NCBI GenBank assembly: GCA_025506515.1
Contig: CM046452.1
Location: 99,294,311-99,358,310 of the forward strand
Length of the DNA: 64,000 bases
Direction of reading: 5' to 3'
Source of the DNA: Flaveria trinervia
Lineage: Eukaryota; Streptophyta; Magnoliopsida; Asterales; Asteraceae
In this document: piece by piece, positions 11,531 to 22,102 of the stretch
How positions within the stretch are numbered: the first letter of the stretch is position 1
How the letters are laid out: each line of letters begins with the position of its first letter
Translations under genes and position numbers: made by a program
Notes under the pieces: model-generated
What the model saw: only the letters and a program-made list of their open reading frames with translations
Databases searched by the model: none
What the model was told of the DNA's origin: nothing

Positions 11531-14092
11531 TGTGACATCCGTCGCCTTAAGGTCCGTCGAACGACATAAATAAGCATAGAATTATTTTAATTATTCTTCC
11601 TTTTCTTCATGAACTCCTGCTTTAAGGAATCATGTCTGCTTATTTTCCCTTGTGCCTGTACTTCCTCCGAGAACGTGTGTTAAGCATAAACCTTTTATAA
11701 ATTTCATCACCATTACCACCAAATATATCATTTTTAATTTCGACCATTGTCATTAATAAAACCATTTTAGATTATCAAATTCCATTAAACACGCTTTTAA
11801 CCTTAATATAACGAACATTTTAAGGTCGTAATCAACCGAAACAAATTTTGGGAAACTCGAGGGTTAAGTGCAGGGACTAAACTTGTAATTTTGCAAACTT
11901 GGACTGGGTATATAAACCCCATTCCTAGATATTTATCCACATTCTCATCTTCTTCACCTTCAACATTTTCTCCACTTTCTCTCTCGATCTAGCACCTAAA
12001 ACCGTCACGTTTGTTGCGTTTTCACTGCCAAATCTTGGGTATCATCGTGTATACTCGTTCCTAGCAGGTAGACAACCTTGTTCAACCCGTTTTTGGCTTG
12101 GTTTTACTGCTGTGTTTTCTAGGGTTTCGGGTGCTCGGGTTCATCCGAGCACATGAGGTCGTGTGGGTGCGTGTGAGGTCTTTCTGCTTGTGTTTCATGT
12201 TGTGTATGTTTGTAGAGTGTTTCTGGAAGTCCTTGTGGTGTAAAACTCGCGTTTAGAGCAGCTCGGGGGCTGCTCAGCCCGACCACCGTCGCGATTCTGC
12301 AGTTCAGGCGACTGGGTCTGTCAGGCGATTGAGCCGTGCGACTGAATCTTGCGTCTAAGTCTATCGTGCGACTGAGTTGTGCGACTAGGCATGTCGTGCA
12401 ACTGAGTCGTGCGATTGAGTCGTGCGACTGTGAGTTTGTATGCGATTGAGTCATGCGTATGAATGATTGTGTGCGATTGAGTCAGGTGACCGACTGAATG
12501 TATGCGATTGTGCGTGTTTCGCACGACTGGAGTCCAATGGCACGAATGAAGGTTCAATCGCACGAAAGTAGCTAATTCACACGATTGAGGGTTGATTCGT
12601 GCGCATGGAGGTTGGGTCGTGCGAATGTGTGTTGTGTGGTACGACTGAATGCCAGCCATGCGAATGAAGACTCAATCGTACGAATGAAGCTGATTCGTAC
12701 GATTGAAGGTTGATTCGTAAGGATGGAGCGTTGAGTTGAGCGTCTGGTCCTGTTGTGTGACTGATGATGTTGAGTGTGAATTTCCCCTTGAACGTCTGAT
12801 GATGATAAGGCAACATCAGTAAAAGTGTCACTGCTTGACCACAAAGATTAAAGTCAACGCTATCAACATGCACATACTATTTCAATTGAAAAAAACCTAA
12901 CATTTTACAATTATCGACAATCCAATTGGAACTCCAAATACGTAACAAGTGCTATCTTTTATAACCACGAGATCATTTCACGGATGTCATAAGCAATGAC
13001 AACTACTCGTAGTACTCGGATCTACATAAGATCTGATACGTGCGTCCGCTTGTGTGTGTGTGCTACCCACGACCAAAACAATACAACCCGAACCGACCAA
13101 ACATTACTATACGCTTTATATAGGTCATTAATGCTTAACAATAACTGTCAATAGGTGTTTGACCGATCATTGCATTCAACTGTTGGGAATCTCGATCTTT
13201 CATACTTACCACTTAACATGTGAGTTTCGTGGCCCCTTTTGTGCTTATACTACTTTACAAACATTTACAAACATGGGGGAAAAGTATGCTCACCCGTTTT
13301 CTATGCTGTACAACATACATACAATTTACAAACTTGGAATCAACGTGCTACTGTTTTGTGGATACTTATCTGATACATGCTTGAGTCTGCTTTGTGGTTC
13401 TTTCTTACAACCATTTAATTCCAGTGTGGAACCGACGGTTAGGTATTGGTAGTACTACTGGGTTGACACCCCCACCCTCGTGTTGGTATACTAGTTAGTA
13501 CCAACAATAGCCAGGTGCGGGCCTTGGGTGAATATATTCCGACAAGATTCTTTGTGTACGCCATTAGGTTTGGTTGTAAAGCTCTTGTCATGTGATTTTG
13601 CTTACTTATAACTGTATGCACGGTATTCTGCAACAACTTTATACAGCATCAATTACTTATTTACTTTAAACCTGCGAGCTCACCAACAATTTTGTTGACC
13701 ATTTTGAGCATATCTTTTCAGGTGATCATGCTAGCTGAGGTTCTAGGTGTGCTGCCTTAGTGGAGACCCTAGGATGCATTTTCGGGCTAAACTTGTCATT
13801 TTGAAAACAATTGGTGTATCTATTTCAAACAACATTATACTTTGTAACTTGTTCCCGGGTTGTGGGAATTGCGTACAATGTTATTATCTATGTTCATCTT
13901 ATATCATGTTTATGCTTATGGCTATGTTGTCGTGAATACTGACTAAACACGACACAAGCCCCCTTGTTGTCGGGTGTTGTCATGACACGCTTGTCATCAT
14001 TATTATTATTGCATCTCTTTCGCTTACCATGTGTTATGACGATTCCCGTCTCGTTACGCCCCCGTGTTTCCGCTCTTAGCGGGGGTGTGACA
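11531..14092 (+). mobile_element. solo LTR A, 2562 bp, target duplication CTTTA, inserted in gag
   Basis: It starts TGTGACATCCGTCGCC and ends AGCGGGGGTGTGACA, flanked by CTTTA at 11526-11530 and 14093-14097. TATATAAA at 11909-11916 is a likely promoter, followed by a CT-rich leader. It contains a TCGTGCGA word array (12300-12730), a hairpin CAACAATTTTGTTG at 13684-13697 and TTTTCAGGT near 13716-13724, both shared with the other large LTRs. GTAGTACTACTGGGTT near 13449 is shared with LTR C. There is no internal coding region. Terminal style resembles Ty3-type LTRs of Asteraceae; the lineage is not proven. Confidence 0.88.
12300..12730. repeat. TCGTGCGA word array inside solo LTR A
   Basis: About 25 words such as GTCGTGCGATTGA, CGTGCGACTGA, TATGCGATTG and TTCGTACGATTGA follow each other with 8-20 base spacing. 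Translations on the minus strand give meaningless His/Thr/Ser-rich ORFs. It is the densest such array in the window and lies downstream of the LTR's TATA box. Confidence 0.75.
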
Positions 14093-14323
14093 CTTTACCC
14101 CATCTGCTCCCACCGGCATACTATACCCAATCTCGATAGCTTCCCACAAATTTGGATCCACTCCATTGAGGTAGATCTCGAAACGTTGTTTCCAGTGGGG
14201 AAACTCATCTAACGTTAAAAGTTTTGGTGGTTTATTGTGATTCCCCACCTCACTCTCAAGTAACAGTAGGTTCTGGATCCTTGAGTCCTTACCGGCAGTA
14301 AACACTGACATCTGATCTTTCAT

Positions 14324-14804
14324 CTCGATTAACTTTTAAGAATGCTAACCAAACTGTCAAATTGGTGCGACTGGGTAAAGTGAATGGGCTATCCGTGCGT
14401 ATGAACTATGCGATTAGTTCAATCGTGCGGCTGAACTGAGCGATTGGTTCAGTAGTGCGAATGAAGCTGATGCGTATGAACACTGCGAACGGATGGTTCA
14501 GTCGTACGAATGGAGATGCAACTCAGTCCAATCGTGCGCCCGGTGTATGCGAATGAAGTCCAGTCGTGCGAATGGCTCACTCGTGCGACTGAAGCTGCTG
14601 TTTTGCGAAAATTTCTAGGTTAAACGTGTTTTAGCCGTAAAAATTCGAAATTTCGCAAACCCTAATAGCCTAAGGCCGTAGAAACCGAAACTTGATGAGC
14701 AGGGAACGTCCAAGACAACTTTTGACACAAAAGATTGCGTTTTTAGTGTAAAAACACAAACCTTTTATCAATCTTGATTGAATCACCCGTAATCAAGAGC
14801 CAAA
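14324..14804 (-). other. untranslated leader of the Copia element with a TCGTGCGA word array
   Basis: This lies between the gag ATG and the primer-binding site. Words such as CAATCGTGCGGC, CAGTCGTACGAATGG and CTCGTGCGACTGAAG occupy 14360-14600. The remainder is unremarkable AT-rich sequence. Confidence 0.65.
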
Positions 14805-14816
14805 GCTCTAATACTA
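14805..14816 (-). other. retrotransposon primer-binding site (initiator Met-tRNA type)
   Basis: On the minus strand, two bases after the LTR end CTGACA, the sequence reads TAGTATTAGAGC. The usual plant Copia site is TGGTATCAGAGC; the two differences are G to A and C to T, as expected from methyl-cytosine decay. Confidence 0.75.
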
Positions 14817-14818
14817 CT

Positions 14819-15552
14819 TGTCAGGACCTGGTATTTGAACAAAATACCTAATGATTAACGTGTAAACCAAACCAAATAGTGCGGAATCCTATTTGATTGG
14901 CGATCCAATCAGTGAGAACGCACGTAGAATCAATAAAGTATTGAATCAAACGTTTAGAATCGATTAAGAATCGATCTACAGCGTTCTATGAACTTGGAGT
15001 ATCAACTTGGAGGTTTCTGGACGGCTAGGGTACGTCTGGAATCGAAAATAGAATCAATTCTCTCGTTTTTCCACGAATTGGGTTGTATTTATAGGTTAGT
15101 ATTGTTCATTCGTGCGACTGAACCATTAGTATGATTCAGTCGTGCGATTGAACCATACGGTTGATTCATCCGCACGACTGAGTGTTCAGTCGTGCGACTG
15201 AGTCATTTGTACGAAGTTATTTATGCGTGTGGACTATTTAGGCGCATGGACACTTAGTCGCATGGTCATTCGGACGCATGATCACTATTGGGACGCATGG
15301 TCTAGTCGGACGCATTAGAACTTCACTTCACCAAGTTTGAGTGTATTTAACATTATAACATTATGCATGACACTTCAAACAGTCACAAACCTAATTAACC
15401 AATTCAACATCGACTCATTAATGAAATATTAAATGTTATAAATACCAGACAATCAATATCATTTCATTAATCATTCGAACCATTACATCAGAATTAGACA
15501 AACAAGATCTATTACATTCATAATATGATCTAGGGACATATATGTACCAACA
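14819..15552 (-). mobile_element. 5' LTR of the Copia element, 734 bp
   Basis: On the minus strand it begins TGTTGGTACATA and ends CAGGTCCTGACA, next to the primer-binding site. A TATAAATA promoter is at 15086-15093 on the minus strand. It contains TCGTGCGA words at 15100-15310. The 5' edge at 15552 is set by the TG start only, since the partner LTR is outside the window. Confidence 0.75.
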
Positions 15553-16447
15553 TAATATGATGTTAAAAATCTTGGTGAGGACTGTCTACTTTAACATTTC
15601 AATTTCAGAACTTAATTTTGAAACTAACATAGAAACTTTCCATCTAAGATTATATTAAAATTCCTTTTAATTATAAACATGTCATTTAGGAAATGAATAT
15701 AAAATATTTTTATATAAATATATTGGTTCATTTATTTAAACGTGAGTTACTTTAAGCAAAATTGAACATTGTAAGGTATATTTAATATGTTAGACCATTC
15801 ACACTCATTTTTTTATTTTTATGTGAATGATTGTCTTATATTATAAGGTTGCTTGTGAGTGAAAGAGAGAAATTTTATGAGGTTGTGTCGTGTTTCCCTG
15901 TATTTGGGAAACACGGTATAATGAGTGGATGAGAAAAAAAAATATAATAACAAGGTATGAAAAAATATTATTTAATTAAAAAAGAAGATGAAAAATAATA
16001 ATTTTTAATGTAATTATACAAAAGTGGATGAATGATGGATCGTGAATGCTTTTATATTACTTGAAGACTACGTTATGCAACTGCGTTATGTTATTTTGTT
16101 GGTCGGACAATTCGTAATACAATCCAATTTGCATTCAGGGTTATATTACATACTAAGTTAGAGCTCATTTATTATATGGGTGGAATAAATAAACATATTA
16201 AACTCGTTAGTTTTATAATATTTTATTTCTAGATGTTATTATTCATTGTTGAAATAAAAATATAATGAATATTTAAAAATTATAACACATAATGAATTAG
16301 AAATTATTACTCTATATTTAATATGTATTAATAAATTATTAAAATAATATATTTATATTTTAGATGTTTAATAATTTAGTTTACTTATTTACAATAATTA
16401 TCATTTAATATGAGAGAGACAACAAAACACAAATATAAATATATATT
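15553..16447. repeat. AT-rich stretch with repeat R1
   Basis: No gene is seen. At about 15840-16020 there is GTGAGTGAAAGAGAGA, then a hairpin CGTGTTTCCC...GGGAAACACG (15888-15914) and a GGTATGAAAAAATATTATTT block. Related blocks recur at 25795-25990 (R2), 27985-28200 (R3) and 28385-28620 (R4). This looks like a small dispersed non-coding transposon family; ends were not resolved. Confidence 0.45.
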
Positions 16448-18713
16448 TGTAACATCCGTCAAATTTCAAAATTATGAAACCAAACCCGAACTCACATTAA
16501 ACTTTCATACGATGAAAATTTTAATATTTAAAATTTTTATTATTTATTTTATTGAATCAAACGCATTAAATGTGCAATTAAGCAATATTAAAAATTGTTT
16601 TATTCATTTTATCATTTAAACAAAGAATAATAATTTATTTATTTTATAAATAATCTTTTTCATAAAAATATAAATCTTCTTTTATCATTTTACAATAAAT
16701 AACTAAATGGAAAAGAATTATTAAAACTTATAAAGTTATAAAATGAATTTTAATAAACTTATAAAGTTACAAGTCTTATAGAAGTTATAAAGATTTTATA
16801 AGAAAATAAATTGTAATTATTCTTTTATTTATTTTTTTATTTAAGCATATATTTATTTCAAAATCATAATCCCCTTTTGAAAGACTTATAAATCATTATT
16901 AACACCATTCATAACCTCCTTACCTCATGTATAAAAGCAAGGCTTAGGCCTCACTTTTTATTTCCTCATTCTTTAAAAATATCACTATCATATCTTTCTT
17001 TCATCCATTGGTTAAGATCAATTTGAATAATTTTATTTTACAAGAAATTTCAAGAATTCTTAATACTAAGGTAATCTTTTATTGCTTTTATATTATATAT
17101 TTTAATCATCCTAATATCCAATTGTTTTCATGACTTTATGTTCTTACCATTGTTCTTTCTTCTACCAAATCTTTTTTTTATTTTAATCATCATCATTTTA
17201 TCATTAATATTTTAATAATCACTAACCTTATAACAATCACTAACAATCCTAAATCAAGCTAACAACATACTAACATAAACAAATAATCCTGTTTGCATAT
17301 GGACGGCTATGCCACCGCATTCGGTTATTCCACAAGATTATTGTTCTAAATGATGACTATGCCAAAGTCTTAGAATATTTTTATAACTCAAATGAAGACT
17401 AATATATCATATATTGACATAATAAAATGTTCTAACCCGTTTCATGCTTTAATGATTTTAAAAGTGTACATAAGTGTCTTATTACAATTTTGGCAGAATA
17501 TAATCTTACTTTAACCGACCATAACTTGATCATAACAAAATAAATTTGAGTAAACTCAGACTCCAATGTTAAGTTCTTTGAATTACCTTTTCAACGACAG
17601 TTTATACGTCTTCAAACTCAATCGGACGACTCAACAATAGCCTTCACAAGATAAGTGCGTATTTCAACATCTTTTGTCTTGTGCTGCTTGTTTGACCTAT
17701 TTAAAGATCTTTTCATAAAATTGTTACTGAATGAAGGTTGTCCGGGAGACTTTAAACTAATCAAGTATAAATTTTTATAATTTTATGAAACCGTTTTCTA
17801 TTTTTAAAACCTGTTCAAACACATACCAAACATTCTGTCCAAAATCTAAAATTGATGCAATAATTATTTTTCAATCTACCTTTCGTTTTTAGCATTCTTT
17901 AAACATCCTAATTTTCTTGTAATGAATTCTAACCTCAAGTTATTGTTCTTTTTATCATTTAGGACATCATCTTTGAATATTGACATTCAAGTTTTCTTAT
18001 GTACTCTACAACTATCACTATACTTGTGAGTTTTCCATGTGAGTATTTCTATACCTCTTTTTATATTTTCACACTTTGGGGTGAAACATGTTACCTTATA
18101 ATCATTACACTTGTAAAACGTTTGATTCTTGTAAACTTATGGCAATTCACTTGTATGTTGTGGTTAGTTGATCTTTGTAGCTATCATGTAATGTTGATTA
18201 TATGTACAATCATTAACTATTGCTAGTCTGGTGACATTATAGATCTATGGGCCTGACAAGTCTGCTTGGTTAATCCAAGTACACTTAGCTAATCGTATAT
18301 ACTTGTAAACGTTTAAGACTTGTAAAGATTTGTCAATGTTTGATTGTGTATTCTGTCTTACATCCCTAGTTACTTTGTTCTCTAACTTACAACATGAATT
18401 GTCATCTTTTATTTACTTATGTATTGAAAACTATGGAAATCTCACCAACTTTCAAAGTTGACCCTTTATTTTTAACATGTTTCAGGTTTGATACTTGAAG
18501 ATTTTTTCGTGCTCATATAGGACTTGAACTTAGTTAATTGAAAGTCTTATGTTGTTGTGTATATCTTGTTTGTGTTGTATCTATTTAATTGTCTTGTAAT
18601 GTTAAATAAAAATAATATTTAATATTATTACAACTTAATTAGTTCCATGTGCTATGAACAATCGTTTCACATTCGTTCGCCTCGATAATTCCGCCGTCGG
18701 TCGGGGTGTGACA
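16448..18713 (+). mobile_element. solo LTR B, 2266 bp, target duplication ATATT
   Basis: It starts TGTAACATCCGTC and ends GGTCGGGGTGTGACA, flanked by ATATT at 16443-16447 and 18714-18718. A TATAAAAG box is at 16930-16937. Near the 3' end it has CTCACCAACTTTCAAAGTTGAC (hairpin 18446-18460) and ACATGTTTCAGGT (18475-18487). The segment around 18208-18260 matches the partial LTR at the right edge of the window (ATCATTAACTAT, GGGCCTGACAAG). No coding region, so it is a solo LTR. Because the flanks are AT-rich, the duplication alone is weak, but it agrees with both TG/CA ends. Confidence 0.85.
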
Positions 18714-19053
18714 ATATTTTTTAACATATTTTAGTTAAAAAGGAAAGTTAAACTAGTTTTTTTTTATAATTTCTGTATTTATTATGAAAAAGAGGCGGGA
18801 AATAACTTTTTTGTTATGATAGAATGATGACACATGTAATTTGATATGCTAGAATGATGACAATGTCTTAAGAAACCTTCTTTTATTATAGGTTATAGAT
18901 TAAAGCTAGGTTATGTTAGTCCACGTGTACTAGTAATCTAACTATTTTGTATTTCTTTTATTAAAAAAATACCTTTCACGCTTGGGGTTATGTGTATCGT
19001 TGTTAATCAACGGTCATATTTTGTTTTGAAAACATTTTTTATATTAATAACAA
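18714..19053. other. gene-free stretch
   Basis: AT-rich sequence with a short imperfect direct repeat (ATGATAGAATGATGACA near 18815 and ATGCTAGAATGATGACA near 18847). Nothing else is recognised. Confidence 0.4.
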
Positions 19054-19878
19054 CTAGGTTATTACCTCGTGTATTACACGAGTTGAATAAATAGTAATAA
19101 AAATTTATGAATTATAAAACCATGTTTGAGGATAAAATATGATTATAATTACATATGAATAGTTATTTCAAGTAAATAAACAATAGATAGGTTATAGATA
19201 GATAAATATATAGATAAATAGATAGTCTAGAAACCCGTTTATTAAACGGATTATAGTTAGTAATACACACGAAAAGTTACAGTACGATATTTTAATGTAA
19301 GATATGCATAAAATTATATATACGTAGTTGTTCAAGAGATAAAACAATTATATTATTTTTAACTCTTTTATCTAATTAGTTTCATTTTTAAATATTTATT
19401 TTGGGATTTTCTCATAAAAAATAATTGTTTATAAAAATCTTGTTTATTAAAAACTCAAGTTTTTAATTATTCTGGTTGTTTTAATAAAACTGCTTTTAGA
19501 AAATTCCATATTTTTTATAATTGTTTTAAAAAAGAAAGTGATTTAAAATATTTTGTTTCAAACAGTTCAATGTTTTAGAAAAGATATGAATTTTAATTTT
19601 CTTAATAAAATTTATTTTAAAAAACATAGCTTGATTTTAAAAAAGTGTAGATGAGAGAAAAAAAAATGTATCAATTGACCAAATTAATTTTTATAAAGAA
19701 AGATAAATTGTTTGAGTGTTTAAATTATTTTAATATCATTTGGTGGGAAAATAAATTGAGAATGTTTAGAAGAATAACAAATGTCAAAAAGTTGATTTAA
19801 GAAGATGACAAGTGTAAAAAAATTATTTAATAAGATGACAAGTGATAAAAAGTACCATATTTTATTAATATCTATAGA
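19054..19878 (-). mobile_element. non-autonomous Helitron, 825 bp
   Basis: On the minus strand it starts TCTATAGATATTAATAAA and ends with a perfect 7-bp hairpin CTCGTGT-AAT-ACACGAG, twelve bases, then CTAG followed by a host T; the host base before TC is A. This is the Helitron pattern (A|TC...hairpin...CTRR|T, no target duplication). A second similar end, hairpin CCGTTT-AAT-AAACGG then GTTTCTAG, lies inside at about 19227-19250. There is no coding capacity. Confidence 0.75.
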
Positions 19879-20202
19879 TCTTTCTATTTGAAAACTAGCC
19901 ATTAGATAACGGTCAACACGTCCAAATCTATATATAATTCATTCATTTAATGTCATATCTTCTTACCTAATTCAAATGACGTCGTCGTTATAACTTGTCA
20001 AGTTCTACTTCGCTTGCTTTTGCAAAGAGTTATTCATTCGGGTCATGATGACCTTTCATTCTAATTCATCTAGTATGATGTTTTTACAATGGAAAGGGTG
20101 TTGTAATGTGGTGGATATTTGTACCACCGCAATTAGTAGCTTCACAATTCTCCATCCTTGGGAAGAAATAAGTTGAGTTGCATTAGATATTTAAAATAAA
20201 TG
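19879..20202. other. gene-free stretch
   Basis: Mixed-composition DNA between two mobile elements. No ORF, RNA gene or repeat is recognised. Confidence 0.4.
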
Positions 20203-20720
20203 GGGAAAATTATTAATATGGTAATTTGACAAACACTTTTTTTTAAATAGCCATTGACCAAAACATTTTCAAATACAATCAATGTATCGCCCAAGTAGCA
20301 TTTTCAAAAAACTCATTTGGGAGATACGCTGGCGATACAGGTCCCATATAATATTGCCGGAGACAATTTTTTTAATAATTTTATTGTCGGAGATACGCCA
20401 GAGATACATCACTTATTCTTTATCGCCCAACCTCTGGCCGGAGATACAGGGGCGATACACAAGATACGGTGTATCGTTGGCTGATGTTATGTAATTGTTT
20501 TACTTAATTTTTTATAATTTTGAGCGATACATTAGCGACACCACATGTATTGGTATCGCCGGAGCCATAAAGCTGGCGATACGACATGCATTGGTATCGC
20601 TAGATAGAGATATTTGGATACTTGTCATATTCAAATTCGTTGAATATTTTGGAGTTTTTCAAAGTCAATTGTTATTATTGTAAATTTGATTGGTCAAATG
20701 GTTGTATTGGAAATTTTCCC
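20203..20720. mobile_element. TIR element with GCGATAC word repeats, about 518 bp
   Basis: The ends are imperfect inverted repeats of roughly 30 bases: GGGAAAATTATTAATATGG at left, and the complement of the right end reads GGGAAAATTTCCAATACAAC. Inside, GCGATAC or GGAGATAC occurs about a dozen times on either strand (20330-20620), with GGTATCGC and GTATCGCC as inverse forms. The flanks AAATAAATG and AAATTGAATG could be a decayed 9-bp duplication (Mutator-like), which I cannot prove. Confidence 0.5.
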
Positions 20721-20847
20721 AAATTGAATGTACACATATACTAAATTAAAAAGGTGAAATGTACTATCATTGAATAATTTACGTAGATATATTTTTAAAA
20801 TTTTAAAACAAATACCTATAACTTTTTTAAAACAGTCTAATAGTCTA

Positions 20848-21377
20848 TCTCTACTATATATAAAAACACATGAGAAATGTATTTTAAAATATCATAAAAT
20901 TAAGAGCAGTTATTTTATTCAATGCATAAGATACAACAATTTTTAAAGGTATAATAGTATTTATAACATTATTTATACATTAACCCTTACAATTAGTTAC
21001 ATAATAACCTTATACTTATTAACACTTGCATGAAATTTTACATTATTTATCAACAAAAAAAAGTTATTTTGTTTAAGATTCCAGCTATATCTTTTAATCT
21101 ATCATGTTTAAAATTTTTAAGGCTACAATTATAACATATATTTTTCTAAACTTTTTAGTGTAAACTTTTTGTTGAACTGATCTATATTTTACGAGATACA
21201 ATAAGTTAATGTGCAAATATACAAGTAGTCATTCAAAACATATTTATTTGGTGTTTTAAATTTTAACTTAAAAAACATAATAGATTTTTATAAAAACATT
21301 ACAAGAATAACAAAATATTATAAACACGTACCAAATATAAAATGTCGCCCCGTCATATTACGCGGGTACCCTTCTGA
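20848..21377 (+). mobile_element. non-autonomous Helitron, 530 bp
   Basis: It starts TCTCTACTATATATAAAAAC after a host A, a typical plant Helitron 5' end. It ends with a short imperfect hairpin (CCCGTCATATTACGCGGG), about seven bases, then CTGA followed by T. AT-rich interior, no ORF. Confidence 0.7.
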
Positions 21378-22102
21378 TTAGTCTTACGTGTATGTTTCTT
21401 AAATGATTGAAACGAACAAGTTAGATTTTAGCTTCGTGACGGGTTGAAGTATATAAATAGAATCATATGAGTTAGGATGCCACTGTTTTAAATGAAGTTT
21501 TTTTTTTCATTTTAGTTTGGACTTTGGAGCAGTAGGAAGAGCGGAATACATAGCATATTAACGTTTGTAGTTTGGATTGAATTTGATTTTTTGAATTTGC
21601 ACAATTTCAAAATCATCAAAAAAGAGAGATGTGCTCTAATACGGCATGTATACATTGTTGAAATATAATTACTTAATCTACGAGTGTCTAAACTATAGTT
21701 TCACTATCAAGTCGTTTATATAATATCAAAGTGTTCACATGCAGAAAATGCTTAGTAAGAGCTTTAACCATAACAAATAGTTTAAATATAAAAATATCAC
21801 GAATTTAAATCTCATTCTAAACAAATGCTTAGATTTAAAACAGAAGATTTTTTTTCCAGCAATGAGTTTTCTTTTTCTGAATGGGTTAGGGGTACAATCC
21901 CGACTTTAAAGCAGAGTCACGCATTTTGCCATTAGAAATTAATATATTACTAATATAATATTATATATAGACACTTTGGTTGGTTTTGAGTTTTTTTTTG
22001 TTATGGGATTGTTCGGTTATGGATATGGTTTAGTTTGGTAGTAGAATGGTTTGGTTTTGATTTTTTGGTTTTTGTTTCAGTCAAATCCAGGTCTACCGGC
22101 TG
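21378..22102. other. gene-free stretch left of LTR C
   Basis: AT-rich. From about 21990 to 22100 TTTGGTTTTG and GGTTCGG-like words resemble the GAAACCGAAACCG words right of LTR C (24530-24560), so an older element probably existed here before LTR C inserted. Confidence 0.4.

Larger units (their letters stand above)
9642..14323 (-). pseudogene. Copia gag, split by a solo LTR at 11531-14092
   Basis: The N-terminal piece (ATG at 14323 to 14098) has the Copia gag motif PPKLLTLDEFPHWKQRFE. The remainder, 11525 to 9642, includes KLWDELEKRYDG, the DNFSSMGNESLDDVIDRF block and a CCHC knuckle CFNCKEKGHFKKEC near 10540-10590. The two parts are separated only by the 2562-bp LTR plus one extra CTTTA; 2567 bases removed brings both parts into one frame. 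A run of 18 C at 9798-9815 encodes a poly-Gly stretch. The frame ends at TAG 9642-9644, and a continuing frame resumes at 9611, so gag and pol were probably one ORF. Role in an active element: capsid and RNA packaging. Confidence 0.88.
1..15552 (-). mobile_element. Sirevirus-like Ty1/Copia retrotransposon, 3' end off the window, with two nested solo LTRs
   Basis: Read on the minus strand the order is 5' LTR (14819-15552), primer-binding site (about 14805-14816), gag, protease, integrase, reverse transcriptase, RNase H (end near 5541) and a further ORF (2325 to the left edge). Integrase before RT is the Copia order. Two zinc knuckles and a large post-pol ORF resemble Sirevirus-type Copia elements as I know them from daisy-family genomes; the lineage is an inference. 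No copy of the LTR is seen between 1 and 14818, so the 3' LTR must lie left of base 1. The body contains two foreign LTRs (3187-3963 and 11531-14092). Many stops and frameshifts show that the copy is dead. Confidence 0.85.

Noticed and set aside
12300..12730. Possible CRISPR-like array
   Set aside because: Plant nuclear DNA, no constant repeat length, no unique spacers and no cas genes.
12119..12873. Four overlapping minus ORFs rich in His, Ser, Arg
   Set aside because: They arise from the TCGTGCGA word array, in which stops are rare; no start context or homology.
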